A stretch of DNA of 64,000 nucleotides from CAVYEM01 sp963767635 (GCA_963767635.1 CAVYEM010000003.1:124001-188000), one strand, 5' to 3'; positions 35,520 through 44,978 are shown, counted from the stretch's first letter. The notes: generated by a model not told the origin, from the sequence alone. Translations and numbers: made by a program.

Positions 35520-36542
35520 TTACGGTGAATCCGTGCAGCCGTGGTACTTGTTGGAGTACTCGCGCTGAATCCCGTACGTATGGCCGTGCAGGTTGATGTC
35601 GGCGATGAGGTACGCGCACTCGTCGGCGATCTCGCCGTTGTACGTCTGGAAGTTATACCAGCCCGTAGGCGGATCCGGATCGGTGATGGTTTCGAAAGTC
35701 TCGTGCGAGAGCGTGCTGTCGGTCGAATCGATCAGCGAGCCGTTCGGCGTACCGGTGATCTGACAGCCCGGAACATTCTGATACGGCTGAACGGTCATCA
35801 ACGTGTGGCCGATATCGCTGTACTGGACGCTCCCGTGATAGGCGCAAAACACCCAGTTCGGCGGATTGTCGGGCGAGTAGCACTCCGTCGACTGGTCGAT
35901 GCACGTGTCGACGCCCTGCGGAAGGAAGATGTTGTAGATCTTGCCGTAGCCCGTGCCGTATCGCGCCGCAGCAGCGTGCAAGATCGCGAGCAGATCGTTT
36001 TGATAGAGCGTATTCGTGAAGAAGTTGTATCCGACCGGCACGTTGCCGGCCCACGTGTACCGGTTGTTCGCCGTCGAACCGACGTACGGATCCGTCACGT
36101 GGATGAAGGAACTGGCCCCCAAATTTCGCAGGAAGCTCCCAGGCGAGCCCCAGCAGCTCGCGGCGCAGTCAACCATAATGTTGTAGATGGACGCCTTCTT
36201 CACCAGCGCGCCGCCGCTGTAAACGAGATCGTCGGGATACACGATAGAATTCGGGTGCCGCGTGGCCGGTGAGCCGGTGCTGCCCGTCGTTTTCGTTCGC
36301 AGCGGCATCACGTGATACTTGAAGCTGGCCGCGGCGCTCGCGGCCGCAGCATAGTCGGTCTTGGACAGTGATTGGGATTTTAACGTCGAGTCCGTGGACG
36401 TGGGGGTGTGCGCGACGGACTGCGTGGACGGAAGTACCGCCCCGTTACTGCCGGCTCCGCCGCCCGAGCACGCCGCCAGGCCGACCAGCGCACCCACTGC
36501 GCACAAAGACGAGATAGACCTAAACGTCAAGGCTGGTCTCAT
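35520..36542 (-). CDS. secreted lipoprotein, unrecognised family with HETFE motif
   Basis: A 340-residue lipoprotein: MRPALTFRSISSLCAVGALV, then a Cys in LAACSGG. The GGAGG about 14 bases upstream supports this start; a second ATG lies at 36563. A Ser/Thr-rich spacer follows. The body is rich in aromatic residues and Cys pairs (MVDCAASCWG, DTCIDQSTEC) and includes LSHETFETITDPDPPTGWYN, a His-Glu-x-x-Glu arrangement reminiscent of metallopeptidases or of EXORDIUM/PHI-1-like secreted proteins. I am not sure of the family. It lies alone on the opposite strand between mnmE and mnmG. Confidence 0.65.
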   Translation of the reverse strand: MRPALTFRSISSLCAVGALVGLAACSGGGAGSNGAVLPSTQSVAHTPTSTDSTLKSQSLSKTDYAAAASAAASFKYHVMPLRTKTTGSTGSPATRHPNSIVYPDDLVYSGGALVKKASIYNIMVDCAASCWGSPGSFLRNLGASSFIHVTDPYVGSTANNRYTWAGNVPVGYNFFTNTLYQNDLLAILHAAAARYGTGYGKIYNIFLPQGVDTCIDQSTECYSPDNPPNWVFCAYHGSVQYSDIGHTLMTVQPYQNVPGCQITGTPNGSLIDSTDSTLSHETFETITDPDPPTGWYNFQTYNGEIADECAYLIADINLHGHTYGIQREYSNKYHGCTDSP

Positions 36543-36698
36543 GTCGAAAAGAAACGCCTCCATATGGCTAAAACCCGCGCGGCTCAAGCCGACGGTCCGC
36601 AAAATATAGCACTGCGAAACGTGGCTGCATAGGAGCATCCAGCCTAGGCAAGCTTGCTTTCTAAACGTTTTTCCGTACTTGCGATAGAAATAGACGTA

Positions 36699-38548
36699 AT
36701 GCGTATACTGGGACCCGATCATGCGGGCGTCATCGTCGTCGGCGGAGGGCATGCCGGGCTGGAAGCCGCGCTCGCCAGCGCGCGCCTCGGGGTGGCGACG
36801 ATGCTCGTTACGGGCGACCCGCAGCGCATTTGCACGTTGCCGTGCAATCCATCGATAGGGGGCAGTGCCAAAGGGCAGCTCGTGCGCGAAATCGACGCGC
36901 TGGGCGGTGAGATGGGCCGTATCGTCGATCGCTGTTCGCTGCACTCGCGCTTCTTGAACGAATCGAAGGGTCCGGCGGTGCGGGCGCTGCGCGCGCTGGC
37001 CGATAAACCCGCTTACGCGCGCATCGCGATCGAAACTCTAGGAGCGCAGACGAATCTGCAGATCGTGCAAGGTTTGGTGGAATCCATCGTCATCAGCGCC
37101 GGCCAGGTGCGCGGCGTCACCTGCGCGGACGGTTCCACGTATCGAGCTCGCCGCATCATTCTGGCGACCGGAACGTTTCTGGCCGGAAAGACCTTCCGCG
37201 GCCAGGTCGTCAAGCCGGAAGGCCGGTTCGGCGAAGCGCCGGCCGTCGGGCTGGCGCGCGCGCTGCGTGATGCCGGCTTTCCTACCTGCAGGCTGAAAAC
37301 GGGCACGCCGCCGCGCATCGATCGCGCCAGCGTAAACGTGGACGCGATGCAGCGCGCAGCCGCCGAGCGCGGTGCCCCTGCCGTTCTCGTATCGCAGCCA
37401 GGCGCGCTTTGCGGGACCGCAACTGCCGTGCTATATCACTGAAACCAACGCACGCACGCACGCGCTCGTGCGCGAAAATCTGCGGTTTTCGCCCATGTAC
37501 GGCTTGGATTTAATCGACGGAATCGGCCCACGCTATTGCCCGTCGATCGAAGACAAGGTCGTCAAATTCGCGCACAATCCGCAGCATCAGATCTTCATAG
37601 AACCCGAGGGCTGGAACGAGCCGACTTGGTACGTCGGCGGCTTTTCCACCTCGCTGCCTGCGGAAGTGCAGTTGCAAATGCTGCGCACGCTGCCCGGTTT
37701 GGAAGACGCCGTGATGCTCCGAGCGGGATATGCGGTCGAATATGACATGGTGCCGCCGACCGAGTTGCGCGACACGTTGGAAGCGCGTCGCCTCGGCGGC
37801 CTCTACCACTGCGGCCAGCTCAACGGCACGTCGGGATACGAAGAAGCCGCCGCGCAAGGGGTGATCGCCGGGATCAACGCCGCACTGGCGGCCAAAGGGC
37901 AAGAGCCGCTGCGCCTTGAGCGCTCACAAGCGTACATCGGCGTGCTCGTGGACGACCTCGTCACCAAGGGTGTGGACGAACCGTATCGGATGCTCACCTC
38001 GCGGGCGGAGCACCGGGTTCTGCTGCGGCACGACAACGCCGACTCGCGCCTCACTGCGCTGGGACGGCGCGTCGGCTTGGTCGACGACGAGGAGTGGGAA
38101 GCATTTCGATCGCGCGCCGCTGCATTAGCGGCCGCGATCACGCAGACGAAGGCCACGCGCATCGGCGTACCTTCAATTGGCGTGGATCGTTTCGAACGGG
38201 GAGACACCGTCGCCGATGCACTGCGGCGGCCGCAACTGCAATTTAGCGACGTCGCCTCCGCCGTGCCGAACGTCGCTCCGGAAATCGGAGAGCGCGCCGC
38301 CATCGAAGTGAAGTTCGAAGGCTACATTCGCCGTGAGGAATTGGCGGCGCAGCGAGCCGCCAAGAACCGCGACGTCCCCATACCGTCCGACTTGGCGTAC
38401 AGCCAGATCCGCGCCCTTTCACGGGAGGGGCGCGAGAAGCTCGACGCAGCGTAAACCCCGTACGCTGGGTGCGGCCGAACGCATTCCGGGCGTCACGGCC
38501 GCCGACGTGGCGGTCCTGGCCCTCTACGTGCAGCCGCGCCGCGCGTGA
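36699..38548 (+). CDS. mnmG: tRNA uridine 5-carboxymethylaminomethyl modification enzyme MnmG, two frameshifts
   Basis: FAD-dependent partner of MnmE. The ATG at 36699 places VIVVGGGHAGLEAALASARL, the FAD dinucleotide loop, near residue 10. Conserved segments PCNPSIGGSAKGQLVREIDA and RLKTGTPPRID are in the first frame. Near 37370 the frame shifts and continues PLPFSYRSQARFAGPQLPCY. Near 38448 it shifts again into KPRTLGAAERIPGVTAADVA, the family C-terminus, ending at the rsmG start. Both shifts equal one extra base. The merged length is about 615 residues, normal for MnmG. Its partner mnmE lies about 1.3 kb upstream. Confidence 0.93.
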
Positions 38549-39238
38549 GCGACGAAGCGGAGATCGCCGGTCTGCTCACCGAGGCGCATGTGCAACCACA
38601 ATTCGTTGCATTGTTGGCGAAATATGGCGCGCTGCTGCTCAGCGCCAATCGGCGCTTCAACCTTACGGGAGCCTCATCGCCAAGAGAACTGTCGCCGCAT
38701 ATCCTGGACAGCCTCTCGGTCGGACCATACGTCAGGGGGCCGCATCGTGGACGTCGGCTCCGGTGGGGGCCTGCCCGGCGTTCCGATCGCGATCGCGACC
38801 GGCTTGGGCGTAACGCTGATCGAACCGAGCGCCAAGAAGGCCGCATTTCTGAGGCACGCGCTGAGCGACCTGGGCCTTACCGGCCGCGTGATCGCGGAGC
38901 GAGCCGAAGTCGCTGCGCACATGCCGGATCTCCGCGAGACGTTCGAGTCCGCGACGTGCCGAGCGGTGTCGAGCGCGCCGACGGTCGTCGAGTTGACTCT
39001 TCCTTTCCTGCGCGTAGGTGGCGTCGCGGTGCTTCAACGGGGCAATATCGAAACGGAAGAAAGGAATGCCGCGTGCGACGCGGCATCCATGGTCGGTGGC
39101 GCGCGCGTTGAAGAAGTGGAGTTATCGCAACGGCGCAGGTTGCTGTGCTTTCGCAAGACCAACGCTACGCCGCCGAGGTTTCCGCGGCGAAACGGCATCC
39201 CGGAGAAGCGGCCGCTCTGCTATGGACGTTCCACGTGA
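38545..39238 (+). CDS. rsmG: 16S rRNA (guanine-N7) methyltransferase RsmG, homopolymer frameshift
   Basis: SAM-dependent methyltransferase that makes m7G527 in 16S rRNA. The GTG start overlaps the mnmG stop. Frame 1 reads NRRFNLTGASSPRELSPHIL. A run of five G at about 38735-38740 shifts the frame; with four G it reads straight into GGRIVDVGSGGGLPGVPIAI, the SAM-binding loop. The merged protein is about 230 residues. The stop TGA at 39236-39238 lies inside the parS-like site. mnmE-mnmG-rsmG-parA-parB order is typical near bacterial origins. Confidence 0.9.
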
Positions 39239-40670
39239 AACAGTGAACAGTAACCTTCCATCTGCTTTTGTTGGCGCCAGCCGTCGCATTATTCCGTTCG
39301 CCATGTTGCCGGAGGACCGGGCGCTCGCAGGCGTGCTGCCGCCGGGGTCGCTCTTTGCCGTTGGGGGCAGGGTGCGCGATGAGTTGCGGGCCGAGGCCGA
39401 CGGTATTGACATCCCATTGAAGGATCTAGACTATGTCGTCACCGGCCTGGAATCTGAGGATCTGCAGCATCGCCTGAGTCAACTTGGGCGCGTCGATCTG
39501 GTCGGCGCTTCATTCGCGGTCTTTAAGGTAACCACTAACGGGCGTACGGTGGACGTTGCGTTGCCTCGCCGGGAACGCTCGGTGGGCCTGCGGCACCGCG
39601 ACTTCACCGTGGAAAGTGGACCGGAGATTGCGCTAAACGAGGATCTCGGCCGGCGCGACTTCCGCATGAACATGGTCGCGCGCGCGTTGCCCGGCGGCGA
39701 TCTCATCGATCCGTACGGCGGCGCGCAGGACATTCGCGCGCACCGGGTCGATATTTTGCACGCGGGCACGTTCGCGGAAGATCCGCTGCGGATGTTGCGA
39801 GCTGCGCAGTTTTGCGCGCGTTTCGGGTTTAGCATTACGGATCAGGCGCTGCGCGCGATGTGCGAGGCCGCGCCCCTCGTCGCGACTGTGTCCTTGGAAC
39901 GCATCGCTGAGGAGTTGAGCAAGTTGCTCGCGGAGGCACCCCGTCCGTCCGTTGGCTTGGAGTTGCTGCGAGCAACGGGGGTGCTCGCGTTCATTTGGCC
40001 CGAATTGCTCGAGGGCGTGGATGTGGAGCAGAACGAATGGCACGCATATCCGGTGTTTCGTCACAATCTCGCGACGGCGGACGCAGCCGCGTCCGGCGAT
40101 CTGACCTTGCGGCTTGCGGCGCTGCTGCACGACGTGGGCAAGCCGCGAACCAAGGACGGCCCTCACTTTTATCGCCACGAGCATGTCGGCGCCGATATGG
40201 CGCAAGCGATGCTGGCGCGCCTGCGCTTTCCGAACGAGCTCGTCCAAACCGTCCGGCACTTAGTGCTCGCGCACATGTATTCGGCCGACCCGGACCTGTC
40301 GGACGTCGCCATTCGCCGCTTCATCCGCCGCATCGGCGTGCAGCATTTGTCTCGTCAGTTCGCCTTGCGCGCCGCCGACATCGCCGGAAGCGGCTTGCCC
40401 AAGCGCGATGATTCCAACGAGCGGTTTGAAGCGCGGGTGCACGCCGAACTCGCACGCAAACCGCCTTTTTCGATCAAAGACCTGCGTGTCGACGGCACGA
40501 CCGTGATCGCAATGATGGTTGAGAAGGGTATCGCTCAGCCCGGATTCGCGGGCGATCCGCGCGTCGGCGAAGCGTTGCGATTCCTGTTCGAGAAGGTCAC
40601 CGAACAGCCGGAACGCAATGAGCGCGGCACGCTCATCGCGCTGCTCCGGCAGTATTTCGGGGGTACGTAA
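39222..40670 (+). CDS. cca: CCA-adding enzyme / poly(A) polymerase family nucleotidyltransferase with HD domain
   Basis: Class II tRNA nucleotidyltransferase-type enzyme. It has the SLFAVGGRVRDELR loop, the acidic metal motif KDLDYVV, and the LGRRDFRMNMVARAL segment with RRDF. An HD-domain LLHDVGKPRTK follows, as in bacterial CCA enzymes with phosphohydrolase activity. The ATG at 39222 lies 14 bases after GGAGAAG. The ATG at 39303 is an alternative start closer to the homology. It would leave the parS-like site outside the coding region. CCA-adding versus A-adding specificity cannot be read from sequence. Confidence 0.88.
   Translation: MDVPRETVNSNLPSAFVGASRRIIPFAMLPEDRALAGVLPPGSLFAVGGRVRDELRAEADGIDIPLKDLDYVVTGLESEDLQHRLSQLGRVDLVGASFAVFKVTTNGRTVDVALPRRERSVGLRHRDFTVESGPEIALNEDLGRRDFRMNMVARALPGGDLIDPYGGAQDIRAHRVDILHAGTFAEDPLRMLRAAQFCARFGFSITDQALRAMCEAAPLVATVSLERIAEELSKLLAEAPRPSVGLELLRATGVLAFIWPELLEGVDVEQNEWHAYPVFRHNLATADAAASGDLTLRLAALLHDVGKPRTKDGPHFYRHEHVGADMAQAMLARLRFPNELVQTVRHLVLAHMYSADPDLSDVAIRRFIRRIGVQHLSRQFALRAADIAGSGLPKRDDSNERFEARVHAELARKPPFSIKDLRVDGTTVIAMMVEKGIAQPGFAGDPRVGEALRFLFEKVTEQPERNERGTLIALLRQYFGGT
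39227..39242. promoter_or_regulatory. parS-like centromere site
   Basis: The 16 bases CGTTCCACGTGAAACA match the broadly conserved bacterial parS consensus TGTTTCACGTGAAACA at 14 of 16 positions, with the central CACGTG core and the right half-site intact. It lies 1.4 kb upstream of parA and parB and near the origin, exactly where parS is expected. It overlaps the rsmG stop and the first codons of the cca-like gene. ParB should bind here. Confidence 0.75.
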
Positions 40671-40672
40671 CA

Positions 40673-41458
40673 CTGTCGCGGATCATCGCGCTCGTCAATC
40701 AAAAAGGCGGAGTCGGAAAGAGTACGACGACGGTGAACTTGGGCGCTGCGTTGGCCGTGCTCGGTAAAACCGTGCTCGTCGTCGATTTGGATCCGCAAGG
40801 CAATACCACGACGGGGCTTGGCACCAACAAGTCGGAACTCAAGCGCGACGTGTACGATCTGCTCATGCATCATGCAGCGATCGATGAAGTGCTGCGTCCA
40901 ACCGAGATCGACAACCTTCACTTGATCCCCGCGACGATTAACTTGGCGGGTGCTGAAATCGAACTCGTTTCGGCGCTCTCGCGTGAGAATCGGCTCAAGG
41001 GCATGCTCGCGCCGATCGCAGCGAACTACGATTTCGTTCTTATCGATTGTCCGCCCTCGCTCGGACTGCTTACCATCAACGCGCTGACGGCGGCCGCAGA
41101 GATCATCATTCCGGTGCAGGCCGAATACTACGCGCTCGAAGGGCTCTCGCAGCTGACCAACGTGGTGCGGCGCGTGCAAGAAGCGCTCAACCCGCAGCTG
41201 CGCGTCAACGGCGTGCTCGTCACGATGTTCGACGGGCGCACGAAACTGGCCATGGAAGTGCTCGACGAGCTCAATGCATATTTTCCGCGCCAAATGTTCA
41301 AGACGCAGATTCCGCGAAACATCCGGCTCTCCGAAGCGCCCTCGTTCGGCAAGCCGGTGATTCTCTTCGATTTGAAATCGCGCGGCGCGCAGGCGTATAT
41401 GTCGCTTGCCGGCGAGATGCTTGATGCGCAGCACGGCTCGCGAGCGCTTGCGCAGTGA
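40673..41458 (+). CDS. parA: chromosome partitioning ATPase ParA (Soj)
   Basis: ParA uses ATP to move ParB-bound origins. The reading frame contains RIIALVNQKGGVGKSTTTVN, the deviant Walker A box, then VLVVDLDPQGNTTTGLG and YDFVLIDCPPSLGLLTINAL. Coding homology begins just before the Walker box, but the only start available is the CTG at 40673. Removing one C (ACACTG to ACATG) would restore an ordinary ATG start and MSRIIALVNQ, so a base-insertion error is likely. Length is about 261 residues. The stop overlaps the parB ATG (TGATG). Confidence 0.93.
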   Translation: MSRIIALVNQKGGVGKSTTTVNLGAALAVLGKTVLVVDLDPQGNTTTGLGTNKSELKRDVYDLLMHHAAIDEVLRPTEIDNLHLIPATINLAGAEIELVSALSRENRLKGMLAPIAANYDFVLIDCPPSLGLLTINALTAAAEIIIPVQAEYYALEGLSQLTNVVRRVQEALNPQLRVNGVLVTMFDGRTKLAMEVLDELNAYFPRQMFKTQIPRNIRLSEAPSFGKPVILFDLKSRGAQAYMSLAGEMLDAQHGSRALAQ

Positions 41459-42336
41459 TGAGGAGCACGCCGAAGCGGGGCGGCCTGGGCCGCGGATTGG
41501 GCGCGCTGCTTGGCGATGCGCCGGCGCGCGATTCCGAACCCGCAGCAAATCACGGGCAAGCGGTGCGAGACATCCCCGTGGAACGCGTGAGGCCCAACCC
41601 GCAGCAGCCGCGCAAGACGTTCCGCACGGAGACGCTGGACGAGCTCAAGACGTCGATCGAAGAACACGGCGTGCTGGTTCCAATTCTCGTGCGCGAGCGG
41701 GACGGATGGTTCGAGCTGATCGCCGGCGAGCGCCGCTGGCGCGCGTGCGCGGCGTTGCAGCAGTCGACGATTCCGGCGATCGTGCGCGCGAGCGACGATC
41801 GCGCGAGCCTGGAAATGGCGATTATCGAAAACTTGCAGCGCGAAAATCTCAATGCGCTCGAAGAATCTGCCGGAATCGCGCAGCTGATCGAGGCGCACGG
41901 CTTCACGCAAGAGCAAATAGCGCGCCGTTTGGGAAAGAGCCGCCCCGCCATTGCGAACGCGCTGCGCCTGCTGACGCTGCCCCAAGCCATTACGGCGATG
42001 ATCGTGGACGGTCGCTTGAGCGCCGGGCACGCCAAAGCGCTGCTCGCTGCACCGCAAGCGGCGCGGTTGGAACTGGCCGCGCGCGCAGCGAGCCAAGGAT
42101 TGTCGGTGCGCGCGCTCGAGCGAGTAGCCGCGGCGCTCAGCGCCGAACCGGCCGTCAAACCCGCGCGCGCCGAGCGCGCGGTTTCTGCCGAGGATGGCGA
42201 ATTCGAAACGAATCTGCGCGAGCGAGTTGGAGCAGCGGTCGCGTTGCGGCGCAGTGGACGCGGCGGCAGCATCGAGATTCGATTTAGCAGCGAACCGGAA
42301 TTGATTCGGATCGCCGAGATTTTGCTGGGTCGATAA
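41458..42336 (+). CDS. parB: chromosome partitioning protein ParB (Spo0J)
   Basis: CTPase and parS-binding protein. It has about 292 residues from the ATG at 41458; a GTG at 41455 is also possible. The N-terminus KRGGLGRGLGALLGD interacts with ParA. The CTP-binding region has IPVERVRPNPQQPRKTF and LIAGERRWRA. The helix-turn-helix lies in TQEQIARRLGKSRPAIANAL, and the C-terminal dimerisation domain ends the chain. It lies 2.2 kb from the parS-like site, forming a complete ParABS system. Confidence 0.95.
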   Translation: MRSTPKRGGLGRGLGALLGDAPARDSEPAANHGQAVRDIPVERVRPNPQQPRKTFRTETLDELKTSIEEHGVLVPILVRERDGWFELIAGERRWRACAALQQSTIPAIVRASDDRASLEMAIIENLQRENLNALEESAGIAQLIEAHGFTQEQIARRLGKSRPAIANALRLLTLPQAITAMIVDGRLSAGHAKALLAAPQAARLELAARAASQGLSVRALERVAAALSAEPAVKPARAERAVSAEDGEFETNLRERVGAAVALRRSGRGGSIEIRFSSEPELIRIAEILLGR

Positions 42337-42340
42337 GCCG

Positions 42341-42520
42341 ATGGCGGGGTTGCAACGCGTCATCGCGATGATCATGGCCGCTGCAATGGTCTTCGTCTTT
42401 TTGGTGCCGCTCGGCATGGCGCGCCACGACTACCGGATCGTCGCAATCGTCATCACGATATTTGCAGCGTACCTGGCGGTGAACGCATGGATCTTCATAC
42501 GCATGCGCCGCCGCTCTTGA
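42341..42520 (+). CDS. small two-helix membrane protein
   Basis: A 59-residue ORF starting MAGLQRVIAMIMAAAMVFVF and ending IFIRMRRRS, with two hydrophobic helices separated by a short polar turn (ARHDYR). It begins five bases after the parB stop and overlaps the thiE start by 34 bases. No family recognised. Topology would place both termini in the cytosol, with the basic tail inside. Confidence 0.6.
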   Translation: MAGLQRVIAMIMAAAMVFVFLVPLGMARHDYRIVAIVITIFAAYLAVNAWIFIRMRRRS

Positions 42521-43122
42521 GCGGCGTCTACGCCATCGTCAACGAGGGGCAGCCCGAACCGATCGAATTGACGCGAGCGATCTTGCAAGGCGGCGCGCGG
42601 ATCGTCCAGTATCGTGCGAAGTCCGGCATCGTGCCGGCACATGCTCGTGCGTTGCGTCGACTTGCTGACCGGCATGGCGCAGTCTTCATCGTTAACGACG
42701 ATTGGCGCGCAGCGCTCGCGTATGGAGCGGACGGCGTTCATCTGGGGCCAGACGATGCACGGGCGCCCGAGCCTGCAAGGATTCGGACCGCATTGGGCGA
42801 TCGGATCCTCGGCGTCTCCTGCGGAACGCCGGGCGAAGCGCGCGCCGCGCAAACTGCAGGCGCCGACTACATCGGCGTGGGTTCGGTATATGCGACGTTC
42901 TCAAAGCCCGACGCCGGGATTCCGATTGGCATCGAGGGCTTGCAACTTATCGCGCGAGCGGTACATATTCCGGTTGCGGCCATCGGCGGCATTACGCTTG
43001 AAACGATCGAGCAGGTGCGCGCTTGCGGCGTCGCGATGGCGGCAGTCATATCGGCAATTTGCGGCGCGCCGGATCCGGCGCGCGCGACGTCCCAGCTGGT
43101 TCAAGCGTGGGCGCGGCGATAA
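42487..43122 (+). CDS. thiE: thiamine-phosphate synthase
   Basis: ThiE couples hydroxymethylpyrimidine pyrophosphate and the thiazole phosphate to make thiamine phosphate. It is 211 residues long. TIM-barrel motifs are in order: ARIVQYRAKSG, AVFIVNDDWRAALAYGADGV, HLGPDD, GADYIGVGSVYATFSKPDAG and VAAIGGITLETIEQV. The phosphate-binding and pyrophosphate-binding loops are intact. It overlaps the thiD start by 16 bases, giving a thiE-thiD pair. Confidence 0.93.
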   Translation: MDLHTHAPPLLSGVYAIVNEGQPEPIELTRAILQGGARIVQYRAKSGIVPAHARALRRLADRHGAVFIVNDDWRAALAYGADGVHLGPDDARAPEPARIRTALGDRILGVSCGTPGEARAAQTAGADYIGVGSVYATFSKPDAGIPIGIEGLQLIARAVHIPVAAIGGITLETIEQVRACGVAMAAVISAICGAPDPARATSQLVQAWARR

Positions 43123-43883
43123 ACGCGGCGCTCGTCGCATCCATCGGAACGACGCATCCGTGGAACATCGCCGGCGTCGGGCTGGACGCGCGCGTCGCCG
43201 CCGATTACGGCGTCGGACACGTTGCCGCGATTGCGGCCGTGAGCGCGCAGGATGTGCGCGGTCTGCTCGCGCTGCAAGCGATTTCGCCCGACGTATTGCG
43301 CGCGCAGGCTCGCATGCTTTCCGAGCGGCGTGTGCGCGTACCGCATCGGCGCACTCGTTTCGAGCGAGAACGTGCGAACGGTGGCGCAGTTTCTGCGCGA
43401 GAACGTCCACGTGCCGCTCGTGGTGGATCCGGTCGTTGCCGTTACGCTCGGCGGTGAACTGCGCAGCGACGATGAGTTGCCGTCCGTTCTGGCGCATGAA
43501 CTCCTCTCGCTCGGGGCGATCGTGGCTCCGAATTTGAACGAGGCGGCGGCGCTCACGGGTCTGCGCGTACGCACCGTGGACGAGATGCGCATCGCAGGAC
43601 GCCGGCTACTCGATCTTGGCGCGCGCGCAGCGTACGTCAAGGGCGGACACTTGCATGGCGAGCCGACCGACGTGCTCGTTGCACCGCGGCGTCGAGCGCG
43701 CCTATACGAGCGCGCGCATCGCGGGCTCCATGCGCGGCGCCGGCTGCACGCTGGCAGCCGCACTGGCGTGCGAACTCGCATCGGGACGCGATCTGGAATC
43801 CGGCCGCGGAATCCGCGCGTGCATACGTGCGCGCGCGCATCGCTGCAAAGGCCATGCGCGGCGGCTTGCAGGTCGCGTTTTGA
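43107..43883 (+). CDS. thiD: hydroxymethylpyrimidine (phosphate) kinase ThiD, three frameshifts
   Basis: Ribokinase-fold kinase making HMP pyrophosphate for ThiE. Pieces in successive frames match ThiD in order. GVGLDARVAADYGVGHVAAI comes first. AYRIGALVSSENVRTVAQFL follows after a shift near 43330, with PLVVDPVVAV and IVAPNLNEAAALTGL. VERAYTSARIAGSMRGAGCT, with the kinase GAGC-type anion hole, follows a shift near 43687. ARAYVRARIAAKAMRGGLQV, a third shift near 43795, precedes the TGA at 43881. Each shift equals one extra base, so I read this as error-ridden sequence rather than a decayed gene. Confidence 0.8.
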
Positions 43884-43907
43884 AGTGCGTGCAAAGCGGC
43901 GTGCTCG

Positions 43908-44978
43908 ATGATCGCCACGACCGCTAAGCGACCTCGCGTCATGTCGGGCATGCGCCCGACCGGGCAATTGCACATCGGCCACTATATCGGCGTGCTCACG
44001 CAGTGGGCGCGGTACTGCCGCAGCGCCGACGCGTACTTCGAGATCGCCGATCTGCACGCATACACGACCGGCTTTGCCAAGCCGCAGGCGATTCGCGATG
44101 CGCGCAACGAGATGGTGATCGATTGGCTTGCGGCCGGAGTCGATCCGGTGGAATCGACGTTCTTTCTGCAATCCGGCATTCCCGAGATTGCCGAGTTGCA
44201 GGCACTGCTCGGGATGATTACGCCAATCTCGTGGTTGGAGCGCGTACCGACGTACAAAGGACAGATCGAGGCGCTGGGCGCGGAGATCGCGACGTACGGT
44301 TTTCTGGGTTATCCGCTGTTGCAGCTGTGCGACATCGCGGTGTTTCGCGGAGAGGAAGTGCCGGTGGGCCGCGATCAAGTTGCGCATTTGGAATTCGGCC
44401 GTGAAGTCGTGCGGCGCTTCAACTATCTGTACGGCGAGGGGCGCGAGATATTGGTCGAACCCAAAGCCATGCTGGTCGAAGGCGGCGCCGAAGTTCCCGG
44501 CACGGACGGCCGCAAAATGAGCAAATCTTACGATAACGCGATCCTGATCGCCGACGACGAAGCCGCGACGACCAAAAAAGTTCGCGGAATGATCACCGAT
44601 CCTCAAAAAATCCGGCGCAACGATCCCGGACGGCCGGAAATTTGTCCCGTGTTCGCGTTATGGAAACTGGTCAAGCCGCAGCACGTGCCGCTGGTGGAGC
44701 AGGATTGCCGGTCAGGAGCGCTCGGATGCGTGCAGGACAAAACGGACTTCGCGCAGGCGTTGAACGAATTTCTGCGCCCCGTACGCGAGCGGCGCGCGAT
44801 GTATGCGAACGACGTGGCTCAGGTCGAACGCATCGTGCAAGACGGGACCGCGCGCGCCAGAGAGATCGCCGTTCGCACGCTCGACGACGTCAAGCGCGCG
44901 ATGCGTCTACTGTCAGCTTTGCCCTCGCGTGAAGCGCCGCGCTGGGCGATGCGCTCGCTCTGCGCGTCGATCGCATAG
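43908..44978 (+). CDS. trpS: tryptophanyl-tRNA synthetase
   Basis: Class I aminoacyl-tRNA synthetase charging tRNA-Trp. It has 356 codons. The nucleotide-binding motif is PTGQLHIGHYIG and the second signature is DGRKMSKSYDN. Family segments include FFLQSGIPEIAELQALLGMI and PVGRDQVAHLEFGREVVRRF. The conserved end of the family (DDVKRAMRLL) is followed by about 25 extra residues that overlap the convergent NrfD-like gene by 160 bases, so a base error near 44905-44930 may have removed the true stop (TGA at 44930 in the next frame). Confidence 0.94.
   Translation: MIATTAKRPRVMSGMRPTGQLHIGHYIGVLTQWARYCRSADAYFEIADLHAYTTGFAKPQAIRDARNEMVIDWLAAGVDPVESTFFLQSGIPEIAELQALLGMITPISWLERVPTYKGQIEALGAEIATYGFLGYPLLQLCDIAVFRGEEVPVGRDQVAHLEFGREVVRRFNYLYGEGREILVEPKAMLVEGGAEVPGTDGRKMSKSYDNAILIADDEAATTKKVRGMITDPQKIRRNDPGRPEICPVFALWKLVKPQHVPLVEQDCRSGALGCVQDKTDFAQALNEFLRPVRERRAMYANDVAQVERIVQDGTARAREIAVRTLDDVKRAMRLLSALPSREAPRWAMRSLCASIA

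Noticed and set aside
36699..38548. mnmG as two or three separate genes or a pseudogene
   Set aside because: All family segments are present in order and the total length fits after removing two single bases; the gene pair with mnmE is expected to be functional.
43107..43883. Genuinely decayed thiD pseudogene
   Set aside because: All three shifts go in the same direction as those in essential genes, with no stop codons or deletions of motifs, so error is the simpler explanation.
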